Both the position numbers and the translations under genes were made by a program. From Pseudomonas protegens (GTDB lineage Bacteria; Pseudomonadota; Gammaproteobacteria; Pseudomonadales; Pseudomonadaceae): a stretch of DNA of 44,746 bases. Shown here piece by piece: positions 25,665 through 32,728 of this stretch (positions within the stretch are counted from its first letter, which is position 1; each line of letters starts with the position of its first letter). The notes beneath the pieces were generated by a model. The model was not told the origin of the DNA. It made no database searches and saw nothing but the letters and a program-made list of their open reading frames with translations. The DNA is taken from assembly GCF_003732485.1 (NCBI RefSeq), contig NZ_MOAK01000066.1:53921-98666 (forward strand), read 5' to 3'.

Positions 25665-26939
25665 ATGAACCGTCGTCATTTCATGGCCGGCACCCTGGGG
25701 GCCGGAGTCTTGCTGGCCGGTGTCGGCGCCTGGCTGCGGCCCGGCGACCGGGGCCTGCCCTACAGCCCGTACTTCGCCGAGCTCAATCGCGAGCTCAAGG
25801 CCCACGGGCCGATGCAACCGGTGATGCTGATCGACCTGGATCGCCTGGACCACAACATCGATGTGGTCATGCAGTCGGTGCAGCGCGGCGGCAAGCACCT
25901 GCGCCTGGTGGAAAAATCCCTGCCGTCGCCCGGGCTCCTGGCCTACATCGCCCAGCGCGCCGGTACCCGGCGCCTGATGTCCTTCCACCAGCCGTTTCTC
26001 AACCACGACGCCGAGGTATTTGCCGACGCCGATATCCTCTTGGGCAAGCCCCTGCCGATCCGCGCCGTCGAGCTGTTCTACCAGCAGCTCAAGGGGCCGT
26101 TCGACCCGCGCCGGCAACTGCAATGGCTGCTCGATACCCCCGAACGCCTGCAGCAGTACCTGGCGCTGGCCCAGGGCCTGGGCACGCGGATGCGCATCAA
26201 TATCGAACTGGATGTGGGGCTGCACCGTGGCGGCGTGGCGGACCACGCCGTGCTGGGGCGGATGCTGGCGCTGATCAGCGCCAACCCCCGGCACCTGGAG
26301 TTTGCCGGCTTCATGGGCTACGACCCCTTTGTCGACATGGGCGTGCCGGGGATTCTCGGGTCGCCGCAAAGCCTGTTCGATAAGGTCATGCAGCGCTACA
26401 ACGGCTTTGCCGATTTCACCCGTCAGCAGTACCCGGCGCTATGGCAGGCCGAGCTGACCCTGAACACCGCCGGCAGCCCCAGCTATCGTCGGCACGAGCA
26501 GGAAAGCCTGAGCACCGAAGTATCGGTGGGCACCGCACTGCTCAAGCCCAGCCACTACGACCTGGCGTCCCTGGAGCAGCACGTGCCGGCCGCCTTTATC
26601 GCCACCCCGGTGCTCAAGAGTACCGGGCCGGTGCGGATCCCGGCCCTGGACGACAAGTCGCGGCTGTTCTCCTGGTGGGACCGCAACCAGCACCAGACCT
26701 TCTTCATCTATGGCGGCCACTGGCTGGCGGATTTCGAATCGCCGGCGGGTCTGCAGAGCAACGAGCTGTTCGGTCGCAGCTCCAACCAGGAGATGGTCAA
26801 CGGCTCCCGCGCCGTGGGCTTGCAGGTGGACGACCAGGTCTTCCTGCGCCCGCAGCAGAGCGAAGCGGTACTGCTGCAGTTTGGCGACCTGCTGGCCCTG
26901 CGCGGCGGGCGCATCGTCGAACGCTGGCCGGTGTACTGA
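25665..26939 (+). CDS. Exported fold-type III PLP protein (alanine racemase N-domain/DSD1-like)
   Basis: This 424-residue protein starts with a twin-arginine-like signal (MNRRHFMAGTLGAGVLLAGVG), which is unusual for a PLP enzyme. The fold-III barrel is visible in VMLIDLDRLDHNID, then Lys 84 in RLVEKSLPSPGLLAY as the candidate Schiff-base lysine, RMRINIELDVGLHRGG and LEFAGFMGYD. The RPHxKT motif of typical D-threonine aldolase/D-serine dehydratase proteins is not conserved around the lysine, so the reaction is uncertain. AGGAG at 25651-25655 favours ATG 25665 over ATG 25656. It follows the FAD oxidase by 16 bases and is presumably in the same operon. Confidence 0.8.
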   Translation: MNRRHFMAGTLGAGVLLAGVGAWLRPGDRGLPYSPYFAELNRELKAHGPMQPVMLIDLDRLDHNIDVVMQSVQRGGKHLRLVEKSLPSPGLLAYIAQRAGTRRLMSFHQPFLNHDAEVFADADILLGKPLPIRAVELFYQQLKGPFDPRRQLQWLLDTPERLQQYLALAQGLGTRMRINIELDVGLHRGGVADHAVLGRMLALISANPRHLEFAGFMGYDPFVDMGVPGILGSPQSLFDKVMQRYNGFADFTRQQYPALWQAELTLNTAGSPSYRRHEQESLSTEVSVGTALLKPSHYDLASLEQHVPAAFIATPVLKSTGPVRIPALDDKSRLFSWWDRNQHQTFFIYGGHWLADFESPAGLQSNELFGRSSNQEMVNGSRAVGLQVDDQVFLRPQQSEAVLLQFGDLLALRGGRIVERWPVY

Positions 26940-26977
26940 TCCCACGTATAGCCCTTGCCTGGCGATCTCCCGCCGAG

Positions 26978-27004
26978 CCCGCAGCAGCTTCAGGCTGCCG
27001 CGGG
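26978..27004. terminator. Hairpin between the convergent PLP and outer-membrane channel genes
   Basis: Two 11-base arms, cccgcagcagc (26978-26988) and gctgccgcggg (26994-27004), pair with one mismatch around the loop ttcag and are followed by TTT on the plus strand. The hairpin sits just before the stop codon of the convergent channel gene, so it can serve as a shared terminator. It may also be derived from a REP-type element. Confidence 0.55.
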
Positions 27005-27006
27005 TT

Positions 27007-27963
27007 TCACAGGGCAAAGGGAATGGTCAGCTTGGCCCAGAGCATGTCGCCCTCGGGGCGGTTTTCCACGTCGAACTCCTTGGCCCAGCGGATCTCGGCG
27101 CTGGCGTACCTGAGAAAGCGCAGGTGCAGCGCCGGGCCGATGGCGAACACTTGCCCGCGTACCCCGTCACTCACGTCCTCGCCCATGAAGGTCACGGTCT
27201 TGCCGTTCTGTTTGTCGTCGGTGGTCTGCTTCAGGTAGTAGCCGTTGAGCCCCAGGCTCAGGTCGTCGGTCAGGCGGTAGCTGGCCGAATAGTCGAAGTG
27301 CAAGATCTGCCCGGAACGGTAGTGGGTGGCGTGGTTTTCCTGGTTGAAGCTGTAGGTGCTCTTGAACGACAGCTCGGTGCGTTCGCTGGGCAGCCAGGTC
27401 ATGGAGAACAGCGGCTTGTAGGTGGTGAAGTTGTTGCTGGTGTTGGCCAGCCGATCGGCATCGTACTGCCCGGTGGGCAGGGTCACTTCCAAGGCCGCGC
27501 CCAGGGTCAGGTCGGGGCCCATGTCCCACAGGATGATCGGCGCGAAGGTGGTATCGCCCATGCTTTCGCGGCGGTCGCTCTGGCCGTACAGCGACACCTG
27601 CTGGCGCAGGTAGGGCTGGGCCACGTAGCCCCCCAGGCGCCCGCCCAGGACCCGCAGCGGGCTCAGGTAGTCCAGGCGCGGGATGATCGCGTCGGAGGTG
27701 ATCCTGACCTCCTGGACCTTGCCGCCAAAGGAGCTGATGTCGAGCTTCCTGGCCTGGTAATGGTTGTAGTAGAGGTTGAAGGCGAACATGTGCTCCGGGA
27801 GCTGGTCGGGGCTCAGGGGCAGCACGTAGAAGCCGTCGGTGCCGGGGCCGATATTGTCGACCCCGGATTCGGTGGCCTGGGCATTCAGGTTGGCGCAGGC
27901 GGCCAGGGCCACGCCCAGGTGCAGGGAGCGAGTGAGGCGGGTCGGGTGCATGGTTGGGCTCAT
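27007..27963 (-). CDS. Outer-membrane channel protein (SphA/phenol-degradation MetA-pathway family)
   Basis: This protein of about 318 residues has a signal peptide (LHLGVALAACANLNAQA) and the alternating beta-strand pattern of the outer-membrane transporters found in aromatic and steroid degradation clusters: LYYNHYQARKLD, GGYVAQPYLRQQVSLYG, LTLGAALEVTLPTGQYD, LSLGLNGYYLKQTTDD. ATG 27963 (MSPTMHPTRL) is used; ATG 27951 is also possible. The C-terminus ends in a hydrophobic residue after LTIPFA. It is divergent from the AraC regulator at 28212, which probably controls it. The transported compound is unknown. Confidence 0.8.
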   Translation of the reverse strand: MSPTMHPTRLTRSLHLGVALAACANLNAQATESGVDNIGPGTDGFYVLPLSPDQLPEHMFAFNLYYNHYQARKLDISSFGGKVQEVRITSDAIIPRLDYLSPLRVLGGRLGGYVAQPYLRQQVSLYGQSDRRESMGDTTFAPIILWDMGPDLTLGAALEVTLPTGQYDADRLANTSNNFTTYKPLFSMTWLPSERTELSFKSTYSFNQENHATHYRSGQILHFDYSASYRLTDDLSLGLNGYYLKQTTDDKQNGKTVTFMGEDVSDGVRGQVFAIGPALHLRFLRYASAEIRWAKEFDVENRPEGDMLWAKLTIPFAL

Positions 27964-28065
27964 TCTTATTGTTAGTGGGGGCGCGGCGGCAGGCACGCCG
28001 CCCGCCCCATAGAAATAAGCCCTGGGCCGGGCGCGGGGCAGGGTATTGGCGGACAGGGAGGGGGA

Positions 28066-28092
28066 CTTTGTCGGACACTTTGCAATGCTTTG
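28066..28092. promoter_or_regulatory. Candidate operator: CTTTG direct repeats between the channel and AraC genes
   Basis: CTTTG occurs at 28066, 28078 and 28088, that is at 12- and 10-base spacing, within the 248-base divergent promoter region. The first copy overlaps a TGTCGGACA dyad. Direct repeats at helical spacing are common for AraC-type activators, but the assignment is only suggestive. Confidence 0.3.
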
Positions 28093-28211
28093 TTACATTC
28101 CCCCGTAAAACCCCAGGCAACGGGATATGCTTGAACCGCCGGTGAAGCCTTGGCACCGGTGCCTGACCGACAATAAAAACAGCCGCTCAAGCGGCCCGGA
28201 AGCCCACTCCC

Positions 28212-29249
28212 ATGCAGATCAAAGCCGCCGATGCCCACGACCAGCTGGCCCTGGTTTCACCCTTCCTGCTGCAGACCCTGGCGGATGTCGCCGAAGCCAA
28301 GGGCGTCAGCGCCGAGCGCCTGTGTCGCGGCCTGGGCTTTACCCTGGACGACCTGCAGGACCCGACCCTGCGCATCTCCTACCGCCAGGCGGTGGCGATG
28401 ATCGAACGTGCCCTGGCGGCATTGCCGCAGCAGGGCCTGGGGCTCTGGGTCGGCAGCCGCAATGTGCTGGGCACCCTGGGCCTGCTGGGGCATGCGTTGT
28501 CGTTGTGCCGGACCCTGGGCGACGCCTTCGAGCTGGGCATCCGCCATCAGCACACCTCCGGCACCATTGTCAGCGCCGATGTCGGGCGCCAGGGCGAAGA
28601 GTTCTTTGTCGAGCTGCAATGCCGCCTGCCCTACGGCGAGGTGCAGATCTTTGCCGCGGAAGAGTTCTTCGCCAGCCTGCTGATCTATGGCCGGGCCCTG
28701 GTCAGCGCGGATTTCCAGGCCCTGCGGGTGGAGTTCATGCACGCCGCGCCGGCCTATGCCGAGCTCTATACCCGGTTGCTGGGCCCCCACGTGCAGTTCG
28801 GCTGCCTGCAGGCGCGCATGGTGATCGAGGCCCGCTGGTTGCAGGCGCCGCTGCCCAACCATCATCCGGTGGCGCTGCGCCAGGCGCTCAAGCTGCTGGA
28901 ACTGGAAAGCGCCCAGGTGCACCAGAAGATGGACCTGATCCAGGCGGTGGAGCGCGCCCTGAGCCGGGACCTGCGGGCCGGCAGCCATATCGAGCAGGTG
29001 GCGGGGGATTTGAACATGAGCGGGCGCACCCTGCGCCGGCGCCTGACCGAACACGGCCTGACCTTCGAGGCGCTGCTGGAACGGGTGCGCCAGGCGCGAA
29101 CCCTGAACCTCTTGGGCAACCCGGAGCTGTCCATCGAACGCATCACCGAAGAGGTCGGCTACAGCGACGTGCGCAGCTTCCGCCGGGCCTTCAAGCGCTG
29201 GACCGGCCTGAGCCCCAGCGCCTTTCGCGAAGAGGCGGCGCTGCATTGA
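28212..29249 (+). CDS. AraC-family transcriptional regulator
   Basis: This 345-residue regulator has the Arabinose_bd-like N-terminal domain (residues about 15-205, including LISYRQAVAMIERAL-type wording) and a C-terminal AraC DNA-binding domain. The domain appears as HIEQVAGDLNMSGRTLRRRL and ITEEVGYSDVRSFRRAFKRW, then TGLSPSAFRE. It is transcribed away from the outer-membrane channel gene, which is the most likely target. It is a paralogue, by layout, of the AraC gene at 14444-15481. Confidence 0.92.
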   Translation: MQIKAADAHDQLALVSPFLLQTLADVAEAKGVSAERLCRGLGFTLDDLQDPTLRISYRQAVAMIERALAALPQQGLGLWVGSRNVLGTLGLLGHALSLCRTLGDAFELGIRHQHTSGTIVSADVGRQGEEFFVELQCRLPYGEVQIFAAEEFFASLLIYGRALVSADFQALRVEFMHAAPAYAELYTRLLGPHVQFGCLQARMVIEARWLQAPLPNHHPVALRQALKLLELESAQVHQKMDLIQAVERALSRDLRAGSHIEQVAGDLNMSGRTLRRRLTEHGLTFEALLERVRQARTLNLLGNPELSIERITEEVGYSDVRSFRRAFKRWTGLSPSAFREEAALH

Positions 29250-29259
29250 AGGCCGCCCC

Positions 29260-29407
29260 TGTAGCCGCTGCCGAGCCCGCGAGGCTGCGCAAAGGCCCGC
29301 AGGGCCTTGCTTGGCGATCTCCCATCGAACCTTGAGCGGCCTCCAGATCCCCGCGTCTGCTGCGTCGCAATGCCGCCCATGCCGTTCTCAGCCTGCGGCA
29401 GCGGCTA
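29260..29407. repeat. REP-like inverted pair (BIME) downstream of the AraC gene
   Basis: TGTAGCCGCTGCCG (29260-29273) and its exact reverse complement (29394-29407) face each other across 120 bases. The internal segment contains further GC-rich dyads, and a 19-base string also found at 26953-26971 with one mismatch. This is the arrangement of a Pseudomonas bacterial interspersed mosaic element. It fills most of the 291-base gap before the DyP gene. Confidence 0.65.
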
Positions 29408-29540
29408 CACAACCCCGGCCCGGCCTTTTCACCACGGCCTTGCAACGTCGCCGCGCAAGCGGCGACAAGCCTTGCCCGTTTCGACGCTGACGCCGGCAGC
29501 CCATGGCGGTAAACTCCTGCGCCTTTATTCAGGAGTTCCC

Positions 29541-30428
29541 ATGAGTTACTACCAGCCCGGCATCCTCGCTGCACCCGTTCCGTCCCAGGCCCGCCACCTG
29601 TTCTTTGCCCTTGAGTCCATCGAGGCGTTGCCCCAGGCCCTCGACCAGTTGCTGGCACGGGTGGATGGCGCAACGGCGGTGGCAGGTTTTGGCGCGTCGC
29701 TGGTCAAGGCCCTGGGCGCGCGAGTGCAAGGGCTCAAGGCGTTCCCGGCGCTGACCGGCGTGGGCGTGGACAACCCTTCGACCCAGCACGCGCTGTGGGT
29801 CTGGCTGCACGGTGATGATCGCGGCGAGCTGCTGCACCGCAGCAACGAGCTGGCGGCCGCCCTGGCCCCGGCCTTGCGCCTGGTCGGCATGAACGAGACC
29901 TTCCGCCACAAGACCGGCCACGACCTCACCGGTTATGAAGACGGCACCGAAAACCCTCAGGACGAAGCCGCCGTGGCCGCCGCACTGGCCGAGGGCGAAG
30001 ACGGCCTGCGCGGTGGCAGCTTTGCCGCGATCCAGCAGTGGCAGCACGACTTCCAGGGGTTTGCCGCGATGCACCAGCAAGAGCGCGACCACATCATGGG
30101 CCGGCGCCTGAGCGACAACGAAGAACTGGACGACGCGCCGGTCTCGGCCCACGTCAAGCGCACCGCCCAGGAAAGCTTCACCCCGGAAGCCTTTCTCGTG
30201 CGCCGCTCGATGCCGTGGATCGAAGGTGACAAGGGTGGCCTGATGTTCCTTGCCTTCGGCCACACCCTGAACGCCTTCGAAGCCCAACTGCGGCGCATGA
30301 GCGGCCTGGAAGACGGCATCACCGACGGCCTGTACCGCATGAGCCGGCCGATCACCGGGGGCTACTACTGGTGCCCGCCGCTGCACAACGGCCAGCTCGA
30401 CCTGCGCGCGCTGCAAGCGTCGAAATGA
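29541..30428 (+). CDS. DyP-type heme peroxidase (YfeX-like)
   Basis: This 295-residue dye-decolorising-type peroxidase has the signature GYEDGTENP at about residue 131, which supplies the distal catalytic Asp, and a proximal heme His in SAHVKRT at about residue 205. The C-terminus has FLAFGHTLNAFEAQLRRM. The length and the absence of a signal peptide match cytoplasmic YfeX-type enzymes. AGGAG precedes the ATG at 29541; the open frame extends upstream through REP DNA and is not used. Its stop overlaps the start of the next gene. No encapsulin gene is adjacent. Confidence 0.93.
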   Translation: MSYYQPGILAAPVPSQARHLFFALESIEALPQALDQLLARVDGATAVAGFGASLVKALGARVQGLKAFPALTGVGVDNPSTQHALWVWLHGDDRGELLHRSNELAAALAPALRLVGMNETFRHKTGHDLTGYEDGTENPQDEAAVAAALAEGEDGLRGGSFAAIQQWQHDFQGFAAMHQQERDHIMGRRLSDNEELDDAPVSAHVKRTAQESFTPEAFLVRRSMPWIEGDKGGLMFLAFGHTLNAFEAQLRRMSGLEDGITDGLYRMSRPITGGYYWCPPLHNGQLDLRALQASK

Positions 30429-31414
30429 ACACCGGGGCCGAGCCGCTGCGGACCGTGCGCTGGGGCATGATCGGTTGCGGCAGTGTTACCGAGCGCAAGA
30501 GCGGCCCGGCCTTCTACAAGGTTCCGGGGTCGGCGCTGGTGGCGGTGATGGGACGCCGGGCCGAGGCGGTGCGCGACTATGCGCAGCGCCACGGCATTGC
30601 CCGCTGGTACACCGATGCCCAGGCCCTGATCGACGACCCCGAGGTGGACGCGGTGTACATCGCCACGCCCCCCGACAGTCATTACGCCTACAGCCTGCAA
30701 GTGGCCGCCGCCGGCAAGCATTGCTGCGTGGAAAAACCCATGGCCCTGCATGCCGGGCAAAGCCTGGCCATGCAGCAGGCCTTCGAGCAGGCCGGGCTGC
30801 ATCTGTTCGTCTCCTATTACCGGCGTTCCTTGCCGCGCTTTGCGCAGGTGCGGCAATGGCTGGCGGATGGGCGCATCGGGGAGGTCCGGCACCTGCACTG
30901 GAGCCTGAGCAAGGCTGCCTCCGAGGCCGACCGCAGCGGCGCGGCCAACTGGCGTACCGACCCGCAAGTGGCCGGCGGCGGCTATTTCGCCGATTTGGCC
31001 AGCCATGGCCTGGACCTGTTCCAGTACCTGCTGGGCGATATCGTCGAGGTGGCCGGCTTCAGCACCCGCCAGGCCGGGCTGTATGCCGCCGAGGATGCGG
31101 TCAGCGCCAGTTGGCGCTTCGCCTGTGGGGCGCTGGGCAGCGGCGCCTGGAACTTCGTCGCCGACCGCCGGGTGGACCGGGTGGAAATCATCGGCAGCCA
31201 GGGGCGCATCACTTTTTCCGTATTCGACGAGCATCCGCTGCAACTCGAAGCCGAAGAGCCCCTGAACCTGTTCATCGACCACCCCGCGCACATCCAGTGG
31301 CATCACGTGCAGGGCATGAACGCCCATATCCGCGGCCAGATCCGGCACCCGGCCCTGGCCAGCGAAGCCCTGAAGACCGACCGGGTGATGGACCGCATCC
31401 TGCAGCGCGGCTGA
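30425..31414 (+). CDS. Gfo/Idh/MocA-family NAD(P)-dependent oxidoreductase
   Basis: This 329-residue protein has an N-terminal Rossmann fold (VRWGMIGCGSVTERKSGPAF), the family EKP motif (HCCVEKPMALHAG), and a C-terminal alpha/beta domain with VAGGGYFADLASHGLDLFQY containing the likely catalytic His. The family oxidises or reduces sugars, inositols and related compounds with NAD(P). It is translationally coupled to the DyP gene (ATGA overlap). The substrate cannot be set from sequence. Confidence 0.9.
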   Translation: MNTGAEPLRTVRWGMIGCGSVTERKSGPAFYKVPGSALVAVMGRRAEAVRDYAQRHGIARWYTDAQALIDDPEVDAVYIATPPDSHYAYSLQVAAAGKHCCVEKPMALHAGQSLAMQQAFEQAGLHLFVSYYRRSLPRFAQVRQWLADGRIGEVRHLHWSLSKAASEADRSGAANWRTDPQVAGGGYFADLASHGLDLFQYLLGDIVEVAGFSTRQAGLYAAEDAVSASWRFACGALGSGAWNFVADRRVDRVEIIGSQGRITFSVFDEHPLQLEAEEPLNLFIDHPAHIQWHHVQGMNAHIRGQIRHPALASEALKTDRVMDRILQRG

Positions 31415-31889
31415 TCCTGAGGCGCCCGCCTTTCGGGCCTCTTCGCCGGCAAGCCGGCTCCTACGGGGTTTGTGGGGGGCATTGCCGGCGTGTTCCTGCG
31501 GGCTTTTGTAGGCGCTGGCTTGCCAGCGAAGGCGGCCTTGAGGCGGGTGCCAGTCGTTCGGGCCCCTTCGCCGGCAAGCCGGCTCCTACGGGGTTTGTGG
31601 GGCGCACTGCCGGCGTGTTCCTGCGGGCTTTTGTAGGAGCTGGCTGGCCAGCGAAGGCGGCCTTGAGGCGGGTGCCAGTTCTTCGGGCCTCTTCGCCGGC
31701 AAGCTGGCTCCTACGGGGTTTGTGGGGCGCACTGCCGGTGTGTTCCTGCGGGCTTTTGTAGGAGCTGGCTTGCCAGCGAAGGCGGCCTTGAGGCGGGGGC
31801 CAGTCGTTCGGGCCCCTTCGCCGGCAAGCCGGCTCCTACGGGGTTTGTGGGGGGGCATTGCCAGCGAAGGTGGCCTTCGGGATGGGCAT
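31415..31889. other. Intergenic region filled by a tandem REP array
   Basis: This 475-base gap between the Gfo/Idh gene and the convergent TorF-type porin gene contains almost nothing but the 125-bp-period REP array. No separate terminator is evident, so the first and last REP hairpins may serve to stop or protect the converging transcripts. Confidence 0.8.
31432..31876. repeat. Tandem REP/BIME array, 125-bp period, three full copies plus a deleted fourth
   Basis: CTTCGCCGGCAAGC recurs at 31441, 31566, 31691 and 31816, exactly 125 bases apart. Each unit joins one REP with stem GCCGGC/GCCGGC (copy 3 has one unpaired change) to an inverted REP whose stem is CTGGC/GCCAG. Bases opposite each other in the stem change together relative to the 107-bp array elsewhere in the window. 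The fourth copy lacks the inner part of the unit: CATTGCC is joined directly to AGCGAAGG, as expected from a deletion between short TTGCC repeats. Confidence 0.93.
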
Positions 31890-32627
31890 TCAGAAGGTCT
31901 TCTTGACGCTGGCCACCCAGGTGGCGCCGCACAGGTCGTTGAAGCCGTAGTTGCTGGTGCACTGGCTGCGGGACAGGTCGGTGTCGATGTAGCTCAGGCC
32001 CAGTTCCAGCCCGGCCATTTCCCGGGTCAGTTTGGCTTCCCATTCGTGGTAGCTGTCCTCGCCCTGGCCCGAGGCGCGGATCAGCCGCGGGTCCTTGAAG
32101 TCCATCTGGCCGTAGCGCAGATGCAGCCCCAGTTCCAGGGGCAGTCGGGTCTCGTAGCCAAGGTAGCGGTACAGGGTGCTCTGCTGGCTGTCGATGCCGG
32201 GGGCATCGTCGGAGTAATAGGCTGCCAGCTTGACCCCGTAGACGCTGAGGATGCCGTACACCTCGCTCTGGTTGAACTGGGCTTCCCGGGGGTAGCTGTA
32301 CTTCAGGTAGCCCAGGTCCAGGCTGATGTCTGCGCTGGCCTGCCACAGCCAGCCGCCGTAGTAGTCGACTTCCTGGCGGGTCTTCAGGCCACCGCCGAAA
32401 TCGACGTTGGAGCTCCAGGTGCCCAGGTACAGGCCGCTGCTGTGCAGCAGGGTCACGGCCGCCTGGGCCGCGGGGTCGTTCTGGGTCTGGGAGATGCCGC
32501 GGGTGCGGTAGTCGCTGGCCAGGGTCAGCTCCAGTTCCATGGCCAGGTCGTCGGTCAGGGGCAGGGCGTGGCCGGCCTGCGGCAGCAGGCACACGGCGCC
32601 CAGGGTGAGCAGGGTGAGGGTCTTCAT
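31890..32627 (-). CDS. TorF-family putative porin
   Basis: This 245-residue protein has a signal peptide (MKTLTLLTLGAVCLLPQAGHA) and beta-barrel strands beginning ELELTLASDYRTRGISQT, the characteristic opening of the TorF/Gcw_chp family. LYLGTWSSNVDFGG, EVDYYGGW and a C-terminal VASVKKTF ending in Phe also fit an outer-membrane barrel. Its role is unknown. It lies 101 bases downstream of the amidohydrolase on the same strand. Confidence 0.88.
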   Translation of the reverse strand: MKTLTLLTLGAVCLLPQAGHALPLTDDLAMELELTLASDYRTRGISQTQNDPAAQAAVTLLHSSGLYLGTWSSNVDFGGGLKTRQEVDYYGGWLWQASADISLDLGYLKYSYPREAQFNQSEVYGILSVYGVKLAAYYSDDAPGIDSQQSTLYRYLGYETRLPLELGLHLRYGQMDFKDPRLIRASGQGEDSYHEWEAKLTREMAGLELGLSYIDTDLSRSQCTSNYGFNDLCGATWVASVKKTF

Positions 32628-32728
32628 GGGTATCCCGTTGTTGTGATTGTTATGGGGGAGCGGGCAAGGCGGCGCCGTACCCCGGCGTCACCAGGGCGCG
32701 GGGCAGGCGGTGCAACGGTGGAGCGGGG

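Noticed and set aside
30425..31414. Gfo/Idh protein as an inositol dehydrogenase linked to the phytase
   Set aside because: The family includes such enzymes, but this gene is coupled to a peroxidase and lies far from the Pho-box units. Nothing in the sequence points specifically to inositol.
31586..31858. 90-codon frame with repeated proline/alanine-rich sequence
   Set aside because: It is a translation of the 125-bp REP array, not a protein.
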